NCBI GenBank assembly: GCA_023300185.1
Contig: CP097092.1
Span: forward strand, 682,001 to 746,000
Length of the DNA: 64,000 nucleotides
Direction: 5' to 3'
Source of the DNA: Lancefieldella parvula
Lineage (GTDB): Bacteria > Actinomycetota > Coriobacteriia > Coriobacteriales > Atopobiaceae
A program made the translations under genes and the position numbers. Shown piece by piece: positions 53,934 through 62,491 of the stretch. Under the pieces are notes generated by a model. It was not told the DNA's origin. It did no database searches and was given only the letters and a program-made list of their open reading frames with translations. The first letter of the stretch is position 1. The number at the start of each line of letters is the position of its first letter.

Positions 53934-54864
53934 TTATGCTTTCTTACTGTAGGGGCTCATGTAGTCCACTACTACGTTTACTGCGCCAGAAAGACACCTA
54001 GCAGAATAGGCGTAGATGTCGTGGCAGGTGACCTCGCCATTTACTTCCAGTGGCATAGGTGCTGTTGATTCAACGGTAATTTCTTTGCCGCTAAAGCTAT
54101 TGAGGTAGGGCCTGCCAAGCGAGTCTCCCGTGCGATCAAAGAAACCAGAAAGCAGTGGGCGTACCAGTTTTGCAGTCATGTGAGTCTCAATGACAATAAC
54201 CTCAAGCAAACCGTCATTCATACGATTACCAGGGGCTAATTCAATTCCTGCTTGCATCATGGAGCTGTTTGCAATAAGGCAGCCAATGCCCTGAAGCTCA
54301 TGTACTTTGCCGTCAACGGTAATTTTGAAGTCGTGAACTGGCGGCATAAGGTTGGCTAGGGCCGCAGTAAAGTATGCGGCTTCTCCAAAGGTTTGTTTGT
54401 GGGGGATAGCTGAACGCATAATTTCTGCGTCAAGGCCTGTACCGGCCATTAAAGGAACTCCAGCTACATGGGTTTCTCCCGACACTGTGGTCCAGGTAAT
54501 CTCACCCAGATCAAGCTGTGCGGTCTGAAGGTTTCTGCAGGCCAGCGCCAGTGCGTTAGGTTCAGGAGCGTTTCCAATATTTGCAGCTAGAAGATTAGCG
54601 GTTCCAGAAGGAAAGACAAGAATAGGTGTCTGGCATCCTCTAAGGCCGTAGAGCAGGCTAGATACGGTTCCATCTCCGCCCGAGAGCACCACTACGTCAA
54701 AATCTTCAGGCTGAACAGAACTCAGAACCTCATCTGTGCGCCAATGGCTTTCAACTAAGCTTTACCAGGCATTCGTCGCCACACTTCAGAAGAGCGCGCT
54801 CAAATTCAAAGATTGCATCAGAGCTAAAACCCGAGCAAGGATTGTGAATGATGAGGGTTCTCAT
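53934..54864 (-). CDS. Diacylglycerol/lipid kinase family protein, second copy (frameshifted)
   Basis: A paralogue of the kinase at 5908-6837, 309 residues after correction. It starts MRTLIIHNPCSGFSS behind GGAGGATAT. DVVVLSGGDGTVSSLLYGLR carries the GGDG motif, then FPSGTANLLAANIGN, with PLEVNGEVTCHDI near the end. The frame breaks near 54757: AAG CTT AGT TGA needs one base skipped (CTT|A|GTT GAA) to give KLVESHWRTDEVL. The same CTT|A context occurs in the HIT gene. Divergent from rnd; probably first in a unit with the HD and CmpB genes. Confidence 0.8.
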
Positions 54865-54953
54865 ATATCCTCCGAAGATTTGCAACAAGCTGGTATATCA
54901 TTTTGATACGTATGAGTGTATCTCTTTACGTCAGGTACTTAATCGGCAATTGG

Positions 54954-56093
54954 ATGGACGCATTGTATATAGCAACCTCAGAAGAACTTTCCGCATTTTG
55001 TGAGCGAGCAAAGACCTCGCATATCCTTGCAGTTGATACGGAGTTTCTTCGCGAGAAAACCTACTTTCCCAAGCTTTGCTTGGTGCAGGTTTCTACAGGT
55101 TCCGAGATTGTCGCAATTGATCCGCTGCTTATTGATGACCTTACTCCTCTTAAAGAACTCCTGGAAAATCCGCAGATTGTTAAGATTTTCCATGCGTGCT
55201 CACAGGACCTTGAGGTCTTACTAGAAAAAATGGACTGCGCATGCGCACCTGTTTTTGATACGCAGGTAGCAGCCGCATTTTTGGGTATGCGCCAGCAGGT
55301 GAGCTACGCCGGGTTGGTAGAAAATTTTGCTAACGTTAAGCTTGCTAAAGCTGAGTCTTTAACAGACTGGTCAAAGCGACCGCTTGATAAAGAACAGCTG
55401 GTATATGCCGAGGATGACGTCAGATATCTTCCTGCAATTTATCATCAGATGATCGAGAAACTCATCAAGCTTGACCGTTTGAGCTGGGTAAAGCCAGAGA
55501 TGGACCAACACACCAATATTGAGCAGTATCGTCGAGATCCCTATCAAGCATATCTTCGTTTGAAGCGTTCTGGCTCGCTTACACGCAGACAGCTTGCCAT
55601 TGCTCGAGAGGTTTGTGCTTGGCGAGAAGATACTGCGGCTAAAAGAGATGTTCCACGTAAATGGGTGCTTTCCGACGAACTTATTATTGAGATTTGTCGT
55701 CGTGTGCCTACAACACCTGATAGACTACGCAAAATTCGCGGTACCGAGCAGATTTCTCAAGGTGGGGTAGTGCATCTTTTGGATGCAATCAAACGTGGTC
55801 AAAAGACTCCCGCTGATCAGTGTCCAAAAATTGAGCATCACGCTCATCCTTCAGCTGGTTCTGAAGGTGTTGTTGAGCTCATGTATGCTCTTATCAGGAT
55901 TGTCTCAGAAAAAGAAGGAATTGCATCTCCTTTGATTGCCAATAAAGACGATCTTACTGATCTGCTTTTGGACAAGGTTGATGCAAGACTTAAAGCTGGA
56001 TGGCGCTATCAATTAGTGGGCAAGCAGCTTGTTGGACTACTCAATGGCGAGGTAGGACTTACCGTCAAAAATGGTCGAGTAGAGCTGTTGTAA
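54954..56093 (+). CDS. rnd: Ribonuclease D
   Basis: A 3'-5' exoribonuclease that trims tRNA and other small RNAs. The DEDD catalytic residues are in LAVDTEFLREKTYFPKLCLVQ (D, E), FHACSQDLEVLL (D) and VYAEDDVRYLPAIYHQM (D with Y). HRDC domains follow: one from about 205 with TRRQLAIAREVCAWREDTA, and a weaker C-terminal one. I prefer ATG 54954 (MDALYIATSEEL), which aligns with relatives, over in-frame starts at 54912 or 54903. None has a good ribosome site. It is divergent from the lipid kinase across a 90-base spacer. Confidence 0.88.
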   Translation: MDALYIATSEELSAFCERAKTSHILAVDTEFLREKTYFPKLCLVQVSTGSEIVAIDPLLIDDLTPLKELLENPQIVKIFHACSQDLEVLLEKMDCACAPVFDTQVAAAFLGMRQQVSYAGLVENFANVKLAKAESLTDWSKRPLDKEQLVYAEDDVRYLPAIYHQMIEKLIKLDRLSWVKPEMDQHTNIEQYRRDPYQAYLRLKRSGSLTRRQLAIAREVCAWREDTAAKRDVPRKWVLSDELIIEICRRVPTTPDRLRKIRGTEQISQGGVVHLLDAIKRGQKTPADQCPKIEHHAHPSAGSEGVVELMYALIRIVSEKEGIASPLIANKDDLTDLLLDKVDARLKAGWRYQLVGKQLVGLLNGEVGLTVKNGRVELL

Positions 56094-56197
56094 TTGAGGC
56101 GCTTTAATCTAAGGCAAGTGTGGTTGCTCATTCAAATCCTGACTTTTTGTCCGGTGAGTTGGGTATACTCATCTTTATACATAGATAGGAGAAAAAT

Positions 56198-56885
56198 ATG
56201 TATTACTCTGGTGCGTTTATCCCATACGTTGTTCTAGTAGTTGCCTCGTTTGGTGCTCGGATTAGGCACTCAGTGGTACATCAAGCATGAATTTAAAAAG
56301 TATTCTTTAGTTCCTTCAGGGTTTAATGCCACTGGCGCTTCTGTTGCTCGCGCCATGATGGACACAAATGGAGCAGCTAATGTTGGTATCAAGAGGATTT
56401 CTGGTGAACTTACCGATAACTATGATCCACGTGACAATTGCCTGCACCTTTCTGATGCAAACTTCTCAGAGGGCAGCGTAGCTTCCGTTGCTGTTTCTTG
56501 TCACGAGGCAGGTCATGCAGTTCAGACAGCCAAAATGTATATGCCATCTCGCGTTCGTTCCGCTCTTGTTCCTGTTGTTAATTTGGCATCTGCAGCGTGG
56601 ATTTATGTCTTTCTTGCTGGTGTCTTGCTCAATGTTTCAGGCATGACTGTGCTTGCAATTTGGCTCTATGCATTTACCTTCTTGTTCCATATAGTTACGC
56701 TTCCTGTAGAGATTGATGCCTCAAGGCGTGGATTGGCCTTTTTGAAGGCAAACGCTCCCGCAGGCTTTGACTACAATGGCGCTAAAAAGGTACTAATTGC
56801 TGCTGCTCTTACTTATGTAGCTGCTGCAATGGTTTCTGCACTTCAGCTTTTATATCTACTTGGTTCTTCTAGAAACAGGAACTAG
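56198..56885 (+). CDS. Zinc metallopeptidase, YugP family (membrane, frameshifted N-terminus)
   Basis: A 228-residue membrane peptidase-like protein (corrected). The zinc motif VAVSCHEAGHAVQTA (HEAGH) is near residue 100, with two to three membrane helices after it (LVPVVNLASAAWIYVFLAGV and VLIAAALTYVAAAMVSALQL). The N-terminal helix is split by a frameshift near 56241. Dropping one base in CTA GTA G TTG CCT gives VLVLPRLVLGLGTQWYIKHE, which matches the family (…LLPxLLLxxxAQxKVK…). ATG 56198 follows AGGAGAA. It ends 2 bases before xseA. Confidence 0.78.
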
Positions 56886-56887
56886 TA

Positions 56888-58237
56888 ATGGATCAGATTC
56901 AAGAGAAAGAAGATTCTGTTCTTTCAGTATCTGATGCAGTGCTCTTTGCAAAAAATGAAGTTGCCTCAATGCCATCTATGACGGTAGTGGGAGAGGTTTC
57001 TGGATTTAGAGGACCAAACTACAAATCTGGTCATTGCTACTTTGACGTAAAAGACCCTGTTAGCTCTATGGCGGTTATTGTCTGGTCAAAGATTTATGCT
57101 GCTAGCGGCATTACGCTGCAAGACGGCATGAAGATTCAGATGACAGGAAAGTTTGATATTTACGCTTCAAGCGGCAAGCTTTCTTTTCATGCTCGCACTA
57201 TTCAGATTGCCGGAGAAGGAGACCTTCGCCAAAAGGTTGCCCAGCTTGCTAAAAAGCTAGAAAAAGAGGGTCTTACTGATATTTCCAGAAAGCGTTACAT
57301 TCCAGAGTTCTGTACACGCATCGGTGTAGTTACGTCACTTTCTGGCAGCGTCATTGACGATGTTAAGCGTACGCTTGCACGCAGAAATCCTCTTGTAGAG
57401 CTTGAAGTGTCTGGCTGCGCTGTTCAGGGTACTCATGCACCTGCAACTATCATTAGGGCGCTTCAGGTGGCCGCAACTACACGTCCAGATGCAATCTTGC
57501 TAGTGCGTGGTGGAGGCTCATTTGAAGACCTTATGTGCTTCAATGACGAGGGAGTGGCTCGTGCTATCGCTGCATGTCCTGTACCCGTCATTACAGGTAT
57601 TGGCCATGAGCCAGATACCACCATTGCAGATATGGTTTCTGATAGAAGAACCTCAACGCCAACTGCTGCTGCAGAGTCTGTGGCTCCCGCTATTAGTGAG
57701 TTACAAACTACGTTTAACAACAGAATTTCTCGCCTTGGAAATGCTACAAGAAAGATTTTGCAGTTCTATAAAACGGGACTTACAACTGTTGAGCAACGCT
57801 CTAACTTGGCAATGAAAAATGCTCTAGCAAGTAAACAGTACCAGCTAGAGAAGCTATCAGATCGTCCTTGTCTGAAAGACCCTGCTTATATTATTTCAAC
57901 AAGAACTGAAGACCTTAATCAGACTGAGCAAAGGCTTATGGATGCTCTGCCAGCGCTTCTTGCAAAAAAGAAAGAGACGCTTTCTGTTGAATCACAAAGG
58001 CTAAACAGAGCTAGTGCTGCCATGCTCCATCCACATGAGGCTTTGCTTTCTTCGCTTGCAGGAAAATTAGACGCACTTTCTCCTCTAAAGGTTCTTACAA
58101 GGGGATATGCGTATGTCCAAGATGAAAAAGGATCTGTCATTAAAACGGCCAAAGATGCCTCGGTTGGAGATTCATTGCTGGTCAAAATGACGGATGGAAC
58201 AATTAAGGCAACTGTTTCTGATATTGAGCTTTCATAG
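56888..58237 (+). CDS. xseA: Exodeoxyribonuclease VII large subunit
   Basis: A 449-residue subunit that, with several XseB copies, degrades single-stranded DNA. The N-terminal OB fold spans about 14-115 (TVVGEVSGFRGPNYKSGHCY). The catalytic core has RIGVVTSLSGSVIDDV, VRGGGSFEDLMCFNDEGVARAI and TGIGHEPDTTIADMVSDRRTSTPTAAAE. A long coiled-coil region runs from about 280 to 400. The C-terminal segment ends LKVLTRGYAYVQDEKG. Fourteen bases separate it from xseB. Confidence 0.93.
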   Translation: MDQIQEKEDSVLSVSDAVLFAKNEVASMPSMTVVGEVSGFRGPNYKSGHCYFDVKDPVSSMAVIVWSKIYAASGITLQDGMKIQMTGKFDIYASSGKLSFHARTIQIAGEGDLRQKVAQLAKKLEKEGLTDISRKRYIPEFCTRIGVVTSLSGSVIDDVKRTLARRNPLVELEVSGCAVQGTHAPATIIRALQVAATTRPDAILLVRGGGSFEDLMCFNDEGVARAIAACPVPVITGIGHEPDTTIADMVSDRRTSTPTAAAESVAPAISELQTTFNNRISRLGNATRKILQFYKTGLTTVEQRSNLAMKNALASKQYQLEKLSDRPCLKDPAYIISTRTEDLNQTEQRLMDALPALLAKKKETLSVESQRLNRASAAMLHPHEALLSSLAGKLDALSPLKVLTRGYAYVQDEKGSVIKTAKDASVGDSLLVKMTDGTIKATVSDIELS

Positions 58238-58251
58238 ATAAGGGGAACAAC

Positions 58252-58515
58252 ATGGATACTAAGAAGACTGAAGAGCTTACTTTTAAAGATGCTTCTATTG
58301 AGCTTGAGCAGATTGTTCGTAAGCTTGAGGGCACAGATTTGGAGCTTGAGGAGTCTTTGGCTCTGTATGCTCGTGGCGTTGAGCTGGTAAAGGATCTTCG
58401 CGGAAGGCTTGATACTGCAGAGCAGAAGGTTAAGGTTCTGCTTGATGAGTCTCAGGCAGGAGCTGCAATTACTGATACAACCGCAGCACCTTCTACTGCA
58501 TATTTAGACGAGTAA
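58252..58515 (+). CDS. xseB: Exodeoxyribonuclease VII small subunit
   Basis: An 87-residue helical protein. TFKDASIELEQIVRKLEGTD and LELEESLALYARGVELVKDL are the XseB signature. It packs on the XseA coiled coil. AGGGGAA precedes the ATG. The last 18 residues are a loose Thr/Ala tail. Confidence 0.93.
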   Translation: MDTKKTEELTFKDASIELEQIVRKLEGTDLELEESLALYARGVELVKDLRGRLDTAEQKVKVLLDESQAGAAITDTTAAPSTAYLDE

Positions 58516-58525
58516 AGGAGAGGTT

Positions 58526-58873
58526 ATGTCTGATTGCATTTTCTGTAAGCTTAGCTAACAAAGAAATCCCTACAGAGTTTCTCTATGAGGACGAAAACGT
58601 TGTAGCTTTCGATGACCTAAATCCTCTTACTGCCTGTGCATGTTCTCGTTGTACCAAAGGCCCACTACGACAACATCATTGATGGTATTCCTGCTGCAAC
58701 GCTTGAGAGTGTTACTAAGGCTATAGCTGCGGTAACAGAAAAGACAGGAATTAAGGAGACTGGATTCCGTGTTGTTACCAATACCGGAGAAGCATGGCGG
58801 ACAGTCAATCAACCACGTCCACTTCCACATTTTAGGTGGCAAGCAGATGGACGATTCAATGGGCTGTAAATAA
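58526..58873 (+). pseudogene. HIT-family nucleotide-binding hydrolase, three frameshifts
   Basis: The frame starts MSDCIFCKL behind AAAGGAGAGG and ends GCK-TAA. Three breaks divide it: near 58553 (AAG CTT|A|GCT AAC), near 58630 (CCT CTT|A|CTG CCT) and near 58793 (GAA GCA|T|GGC GGA). Removing these three surplus bases gives a 114-residue protein with ANKEIPTEFLYEDENVVAFD, PVHVLVVPKAHYDNII and the histidine triad HVHFHILGG. So a normal-length HIT protein (Hint/PKCI-like) is recoverable. Three independent hits in 350 bases suggest sequence error or frequent +1 shifting rather than random decay, because no stop or substitution damage is seen elsewhere. Confidence 0.75.
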
Positions 58874-59007
58874 AAATATTCAAGTTTTTTGCTCGTCTAT
58901 TTAACTCCGGGGTATCTTGGGGTTTATGATGTCATGCGGTTATGTTTGTTTGAAGTAGGAGAGGAAGACTTAGTAGTCTGTCTCTGCTTCACGGAAAGAG
59001 GAGTCAC

Positions 59008-60177
59008 ATGAACGTACTGGTTATCAACGCAGGTAGCTCATCTCTTAAGTATCAGCTTCTTGACGTTGACACCCGCGAGGTTTACGCAAAAGGAAACTGC
59101 GAGCGTATCGGTATCGAAGGTTCTTTTGTTGGTCATGAGGAGCTTGGTGGAGAGAAGCAGAAGCTTGAGGTTGCTCTTCCTGATCACAAGACTGCTATTA
59201 AGCATGTCTTTGACATCCTTAAGACTATTGATAAGCCAATCGATGGCATTGGCCACCGTGTTGTTCAGGGTGGTTGGTACTTCCCAGAGTCTGCTGTTGT
59301 AGACGATAAGGTCCTGGCGCAGGTTCGTGAGGTTGCTCCACTTGCTCCTCTTCACAACTATGCAGAGGCTGACGTTATTGAGATTTGCCGTGAGCTCTTC
59401 CCAGAGGTTGGCAATGTAATCGTCTGTGATACTTCTTTCCACTTCAATATGCCAGAGAAGGCACATCGCTATGCTCTTCCTCGTGATGTTGTTGATAAGT
59501 ACCACGTTCGTAAGTACGGCGCTCACGGTACTTCTCACCGTTATATTTGGCGCGCAACCAATGAGTTCACCAATGGTCAGACTCACAAGCTGGTAAGCTG
59601 CCACCTTGGTTCTGGCGCTTCTCTTTCCGCTATCGAGGATGGCCGCGATCTTGAGACCACCATGGGTCTTACTCCACTCGACGGCCTTATCATGGGTACC
59701 CGTTGCGGCACTATTGACCCTGCTACTGTCTTCTATCTCTCTCGCGTTGGTGGTTACTCCATCGATGAGATTGACACAATGATGAACAAGCAGTCTGGTC
59801 TTCTTGCTCTGTCTGGACACTCCGATTCTCGTGATATTGAGGATGGTGCTCACGCTGGCGATAAGGACTGCCTGCTTGCACTTGATATGTTCTATTATCG
59901 TACGTCTCAGCTCATCATGGAGATGGCTCAGGCTATGCACGGCTTTGATACCATGGCATTCTCTGCTGGCATTGGTGAGAACTCCGACGAGATGCGTCTT
60001 GGGGTTGTCAAAGAGCTTGAGTGGATGGGCGTCAAGATTGATGAGGAGAAGAACAAGGTTCGCTCTGGTGAAATCCGTGACATTTCTGCTCCAGATTCAA
60101 AGGTCCGTGTCCTGGTTGTTCCTACCAACGAGGAGTACATGATTGCTCTTGACGTTCAGGAGCTTCTGGGTAAGTAA
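59008..60177 (+). CDS. ackA: Acetate kinase
   Basis: A 389-residue kinase making ATP and acetate from acetyl phosphate. VLVINAGSSSLKYQLLD at the start, GHRVVQGGWYF, DTSFHFNMPEKAHRYALP, YGAHGTSHRYI and HLGSGASLSAIEDG (phosphate 2) are conserved, and FSAGIGENSDEMR is the adenosine motif. AAGAGGAG precedes the ATG. No pta lies nearby in the window. It complements AdhE in acetyl-CoA use. The 134-base spacer before it has only a weak GAAGA-rich hairpin. Confidence 0.96.
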   Translation: MNVLVINAGSSSLKYQLLDVDTREVYAKGNCERIGIEGSFVGHEELGGEKQKLEVALPDHKTAIKHVFDILKTIDKPIDGIGHRVVQGGWYFPESAVVDDKVLAQVREVAPLAPLHNYAEADVIEICRELFPEVGNVIVCDTSFHFNMPEKAHRYALPRDVVDKYHVRKYGAHGTSHRYIWRATNEFTNGQTHKLVSCHLGSGASLSAIEDGRDLETTMGLTPLDGLIMGTRCGTIDPATVFYLSRVGGYSIDEIDTMMNKQSGLLALSGHSDSRDIEDGAHAGDKDCLLALDMFYYRTSQLIMEMAQAMHGFDTMAFSAGIGENSDEMRLGVVKELEWMGVKIDEEKNKVRSGEIRDISAPDSKVRVLVVPTNEEYMIALDVQELLGK

Positions 60178-60205
60178 GCTTTACTTACAATCCAAAAAAT
60201 TTAGT

Positions 60206-60236
60206 AACTCCCGCACTCAGTGCGGGAGTTTTTTTA
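60206..60236 (+). terminator. Terminator of ackA
   Basis: AACTCCCGCACT-C-AGTGCGGGAGTT is followed by six Ts. Confidence 0.9.
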
Positions 60237-60381
60237 TGGAGATATAGATAGTTCTTTGACATCAGTACTTTAGAACTTTATATTTTTAAGGAGGAGTTTA
60301 GTGTTTCAAAGATATGTTGTTATTTTGTGCAGGTTATTGTGTGCGAACTAATAAATCTTTGAACTATCCGTGAGGAGCATC

Positions 60382-61935
60382 ATGCAGTCTAAGGGTTTAG
60401 TTAGCAGGTCTTTGAGCTTTGCAGTTATGTTCGTGCTCACTGTATTTGCTGCGCTTACGGCATTCAATACTCAAGCACAGGCTATTGAGTATACGCCAAA
60501 TATTTCAAATATTAGTTATACAAGCTTGGGTGGCAGTAACGTACGCGTTAGTTTTGATTATGCACTCAACAATAATGGTTGGCCAGCACAGCCAGGTGAC
60601 ACATTTACCATTAGGATTCCTGCGGAACTTGAAAATAATACTCCAGCTCCTTTTGAGGTTATGGGTGTAGATGCAAACGGAAATAGTATTTCTGTTGGTA
60701 CTGCAACTCCTACCAGTAACCCTAATACTATGACTGTTACCTTCAATAACAATATTGCGGGTCTTCTTAACGTTCATGGTCAGATGTCTTTTTCGCTTAA
60801 TTGGTCAAACGATATTGCTCAACGAGGCAGTGGAAGTACAACGCTTTACATTGGAGACACTCATCTTAACATGACGTATGGTGGCTCTATTGCCGCAATG
60901 GATCCTGCAATTACCAAGTACAACAGGACTGGCGCAACCGCAGAAACAACTTATACTCTTCCTTCTGGTGCAACTATTGAGACCGGAAGCGATTACTATG
61001 TGACCAGTTGGGTTGTTAATATTACTCCAAGTGATATTACTCAGGTTGGCCTTTTTAATACAACAATCAAGGATCAGATTGTAAATCCTTATACCGTTGA
61101 TGCATCAAAGCTTACTGGTACTGGTGTTAATCCTTCAGACGAGCTTGCAGGCCCATATCTTAAGCACTCTTTTGTTCTCCACCTTATTAACGGTGCTGTT
61201 CAGACTCTTTCTGCAGATCAGATTCTTCCTGCAATTACCTTTACTCCTAATGGTTACACTCTTGACTTTGCTCGCCTTAATGATCAGGTTAACTTTGCTG
61301 GCTTTAATCCACTCATTCAGGACTGCTGGCTTGAGTACAAGACTATTGTTCCAGCCAATGCATCTCAGGTTGACAACAGAGCAACTCTCGATTTTGACGG
61401 CAACATTCTAAACTACACTCGTGAGGGTTGGTGGATTAATCCTCGTGGTACTGGTACTGCAACTGGCGATCAGCAGGTAAGCGTTTCTGTATCTAAGGTT
61501 TGGGAAGATCAAAATAACGCTGACGGCACTCGTCCTACTTCAGTTACCGTACACCTTTATGCAGACGGCGTAGATACTGGTAAGAGTGAGGTTCTCTCTG
61601 ACGCAAATGGCTGGACTGCAACATTTAGCAACCTCGATAAGAATCAGACTGGCACTACCACAGCCATCACGTACACCGTTGTTGAGGACGAGGTTGAGGG
61701 TTATACGGCTGAGGTAACAGGTGATGTTACCAGTGGCTTTACTATTACTAATACTCACATTCCTCCAACTCCAACCACTCCACCTTCAGAGACTCCTAAG
61801 AAGCCAAAGCAGCCAAAGAAGAAGGAGCCTAAGCTTCCTTCAACTGGTGATGCTTCCTTTGCTGCAGCGTCTGTAGCAGCTGCGTCTTCTGTTCTTATTG
61901 CAGCTGGTGTTCTTGGTAAGAGGCGCGCTCAGTAA
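60382..61935 (+). CDS. LPXTG-anchored surface adhesin-like protein 2 with Cna-B domain
   Basis: A 517-residue wall protein. The signal peptide (LSFAVMFVLTVFAALTAFNT) is cleaved near AQA-IEY, about residue 34. The N-terminal region (about 35-360) reads like the paired Ig-like adhesin folds of Sdr/ClfA-type proteins (VSFDYALNNNGWPAQPGDTF, FTITNT-like segments), with only moderate certainty. A Cna-B domain spans about 370-460: VSVSKVWEDQNNADGTRPTS to TYTVVEDEVEGYTAEV and FTITNTH. A Pro/Lys spacer, sortase motif LPSTG, a hydrophobic helix and KRRAQ close it. ATG 60382 follows GTGAGGAGC. Host-surface adhesion is inferred. Confidence 0.82.
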   Translation: MQSKGLVSRSLSFAVMFVLTVFAALTAFNTQAQAIEYTPNISNISYTSLGGSNVRVSFDYALNNNGWPAQPGDTFTIRIPAELENNTPAPFEVMGVDANGNSISVGTATPTSNPNTMTVTFNNNIAGLLNVHGQMSFSLNWSNDIAQRGSGSTTLYIGDTHLNMTYGGSIAAMDPAITKYNRTGATAETTYTLPSGATIETGSDYYVTSWVVNITPSDITQVGLFNTTIKDQIVNPYTVDASKLTGTGVNPSDELAGPYLKHSFVLHLINGAVQTLSADQILPAITFTPNGYTLDFARLNDQVNFAGFNPLIQDCWLEYKTIVPANASQVDNRATLDFDGNILNYTREGWWINPRGTGTATGDQQVSVSVSKVWEDQNNADGTRPTSVTVHLYADGVDTGKSEVLSDANGWTATFSNLDKNQTGTTTAITYTVVEDEVEGYTAEVTGDVTSGFTITNTHIPPTPTTPPSETPKKPKQPKKKEPKLPSTGDASFAAASVAAASSVLIAAGVLGKRRAQ

Positions 61936-61988
61936 CGCACGCTACAACAACGTAAGTTAAACGTAAAAGAGCCTGTGAGATTTATTCT

Positions 61989-62030
61989 GAACTGCCCCCA
62001 TTTCTTGGACATAAGAAATGGGGGCAGTTC
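61989..62030. repeat. Hairpin C, copy 1 (18-bp perfect stem)
   Basis: GAACTGCCCCCATTTCTT / AAGAAATGGGGGCAGTTC encloses the loop GGACAT. It lies 54 bases after LPXTG gene 2 and could end its transcript, though the tail is not T-rich. A sister copy, inverted, is at 62405-62448. Confidence 0.7.
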
Positions 62031-62269
62031 ATATGTGGGTGATTATGATTCTGCAGCGTGTTAGCGTCGGCTTTTAGGCCTGGCGCACAAAATAGCTGCA
62101 GCTTTGGTAGGTCTCTGCTGAAGAATCGACATGTTCCTAATCAAGATAGCCAGGCAGCTAGGCGGTCGCACTACCTGATATGCATCTCTATGCATAAACT
62201 TAACCTAATATGCTTGAAAATGAATAGCGTCATATAAAAGATTTAACTATCGATAAATTCCGCATCTAC
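62031..62269. other. Non-coding spacer between hairpin C and repeat B
   Basis: No gene is seen. It contains CTGCAGC words (62051, 62096) and short AT-rich runs, but nothing I can assign. The interval from 61989 to 62448 as a whole may be one composite element. Confidence 0.35.
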
Positions 62270-62404
62270 GGAACACACTTAAGTCAGATATTCTGCTCAA
62301 TTGCGGGCATTTTACACATCTAATGACGATAATCTGCATGTTTAAGGTATTTTCAGCGTCATGTATACGTCTTTTTGACAGATTATCCGACTTAGGTGTG
62401 TTTT
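62270..62404 (-). repeat. Repeat family B, copy 2 (135 bp, reverse orientation)
   Basis: Its ends GGAACACACTTAAGTCAGAT and ATCCGACTTAGGTGTGTTTT are imperfect inverted repeats. The reverse complement aligns end to end with copy 1 at 47700-47832. It abuts hairpin C copy 2. Confidence 0.6.
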
Positions 62405-62448
62405 GAACTGCCTCCCATTTCTCGTGTCCAAGAAATGGGAGGCAGTTC
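62405..62448. repeat. Hairpin C, copy 2 (inverted relative to copy 1)
   Basis: GAACTGCCTCCCATTTCT / AGAAATGGGAGGCAGTTC is an 18-bp perfect stem with an 8-base loop. Compared with copy 1 the arms differ by changes on both sides that keep the pairing, and the loop matches better in reverse. It may serve as terminator for the minus-strand GNAT gene. Confidence 0.7.
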
Positions 62449-62491
62449 ATTCACAGGCTCTCTTTTTGTTCAAAGCGTTTCTCGCTGTCTA

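Noticed and set aside
61936..62491. CRISPR-like array in the palindrome-rich spacer
   Set aside because: Only two hairpins and one repeat B copy; no regular repeat-spacer period and no cas genes.
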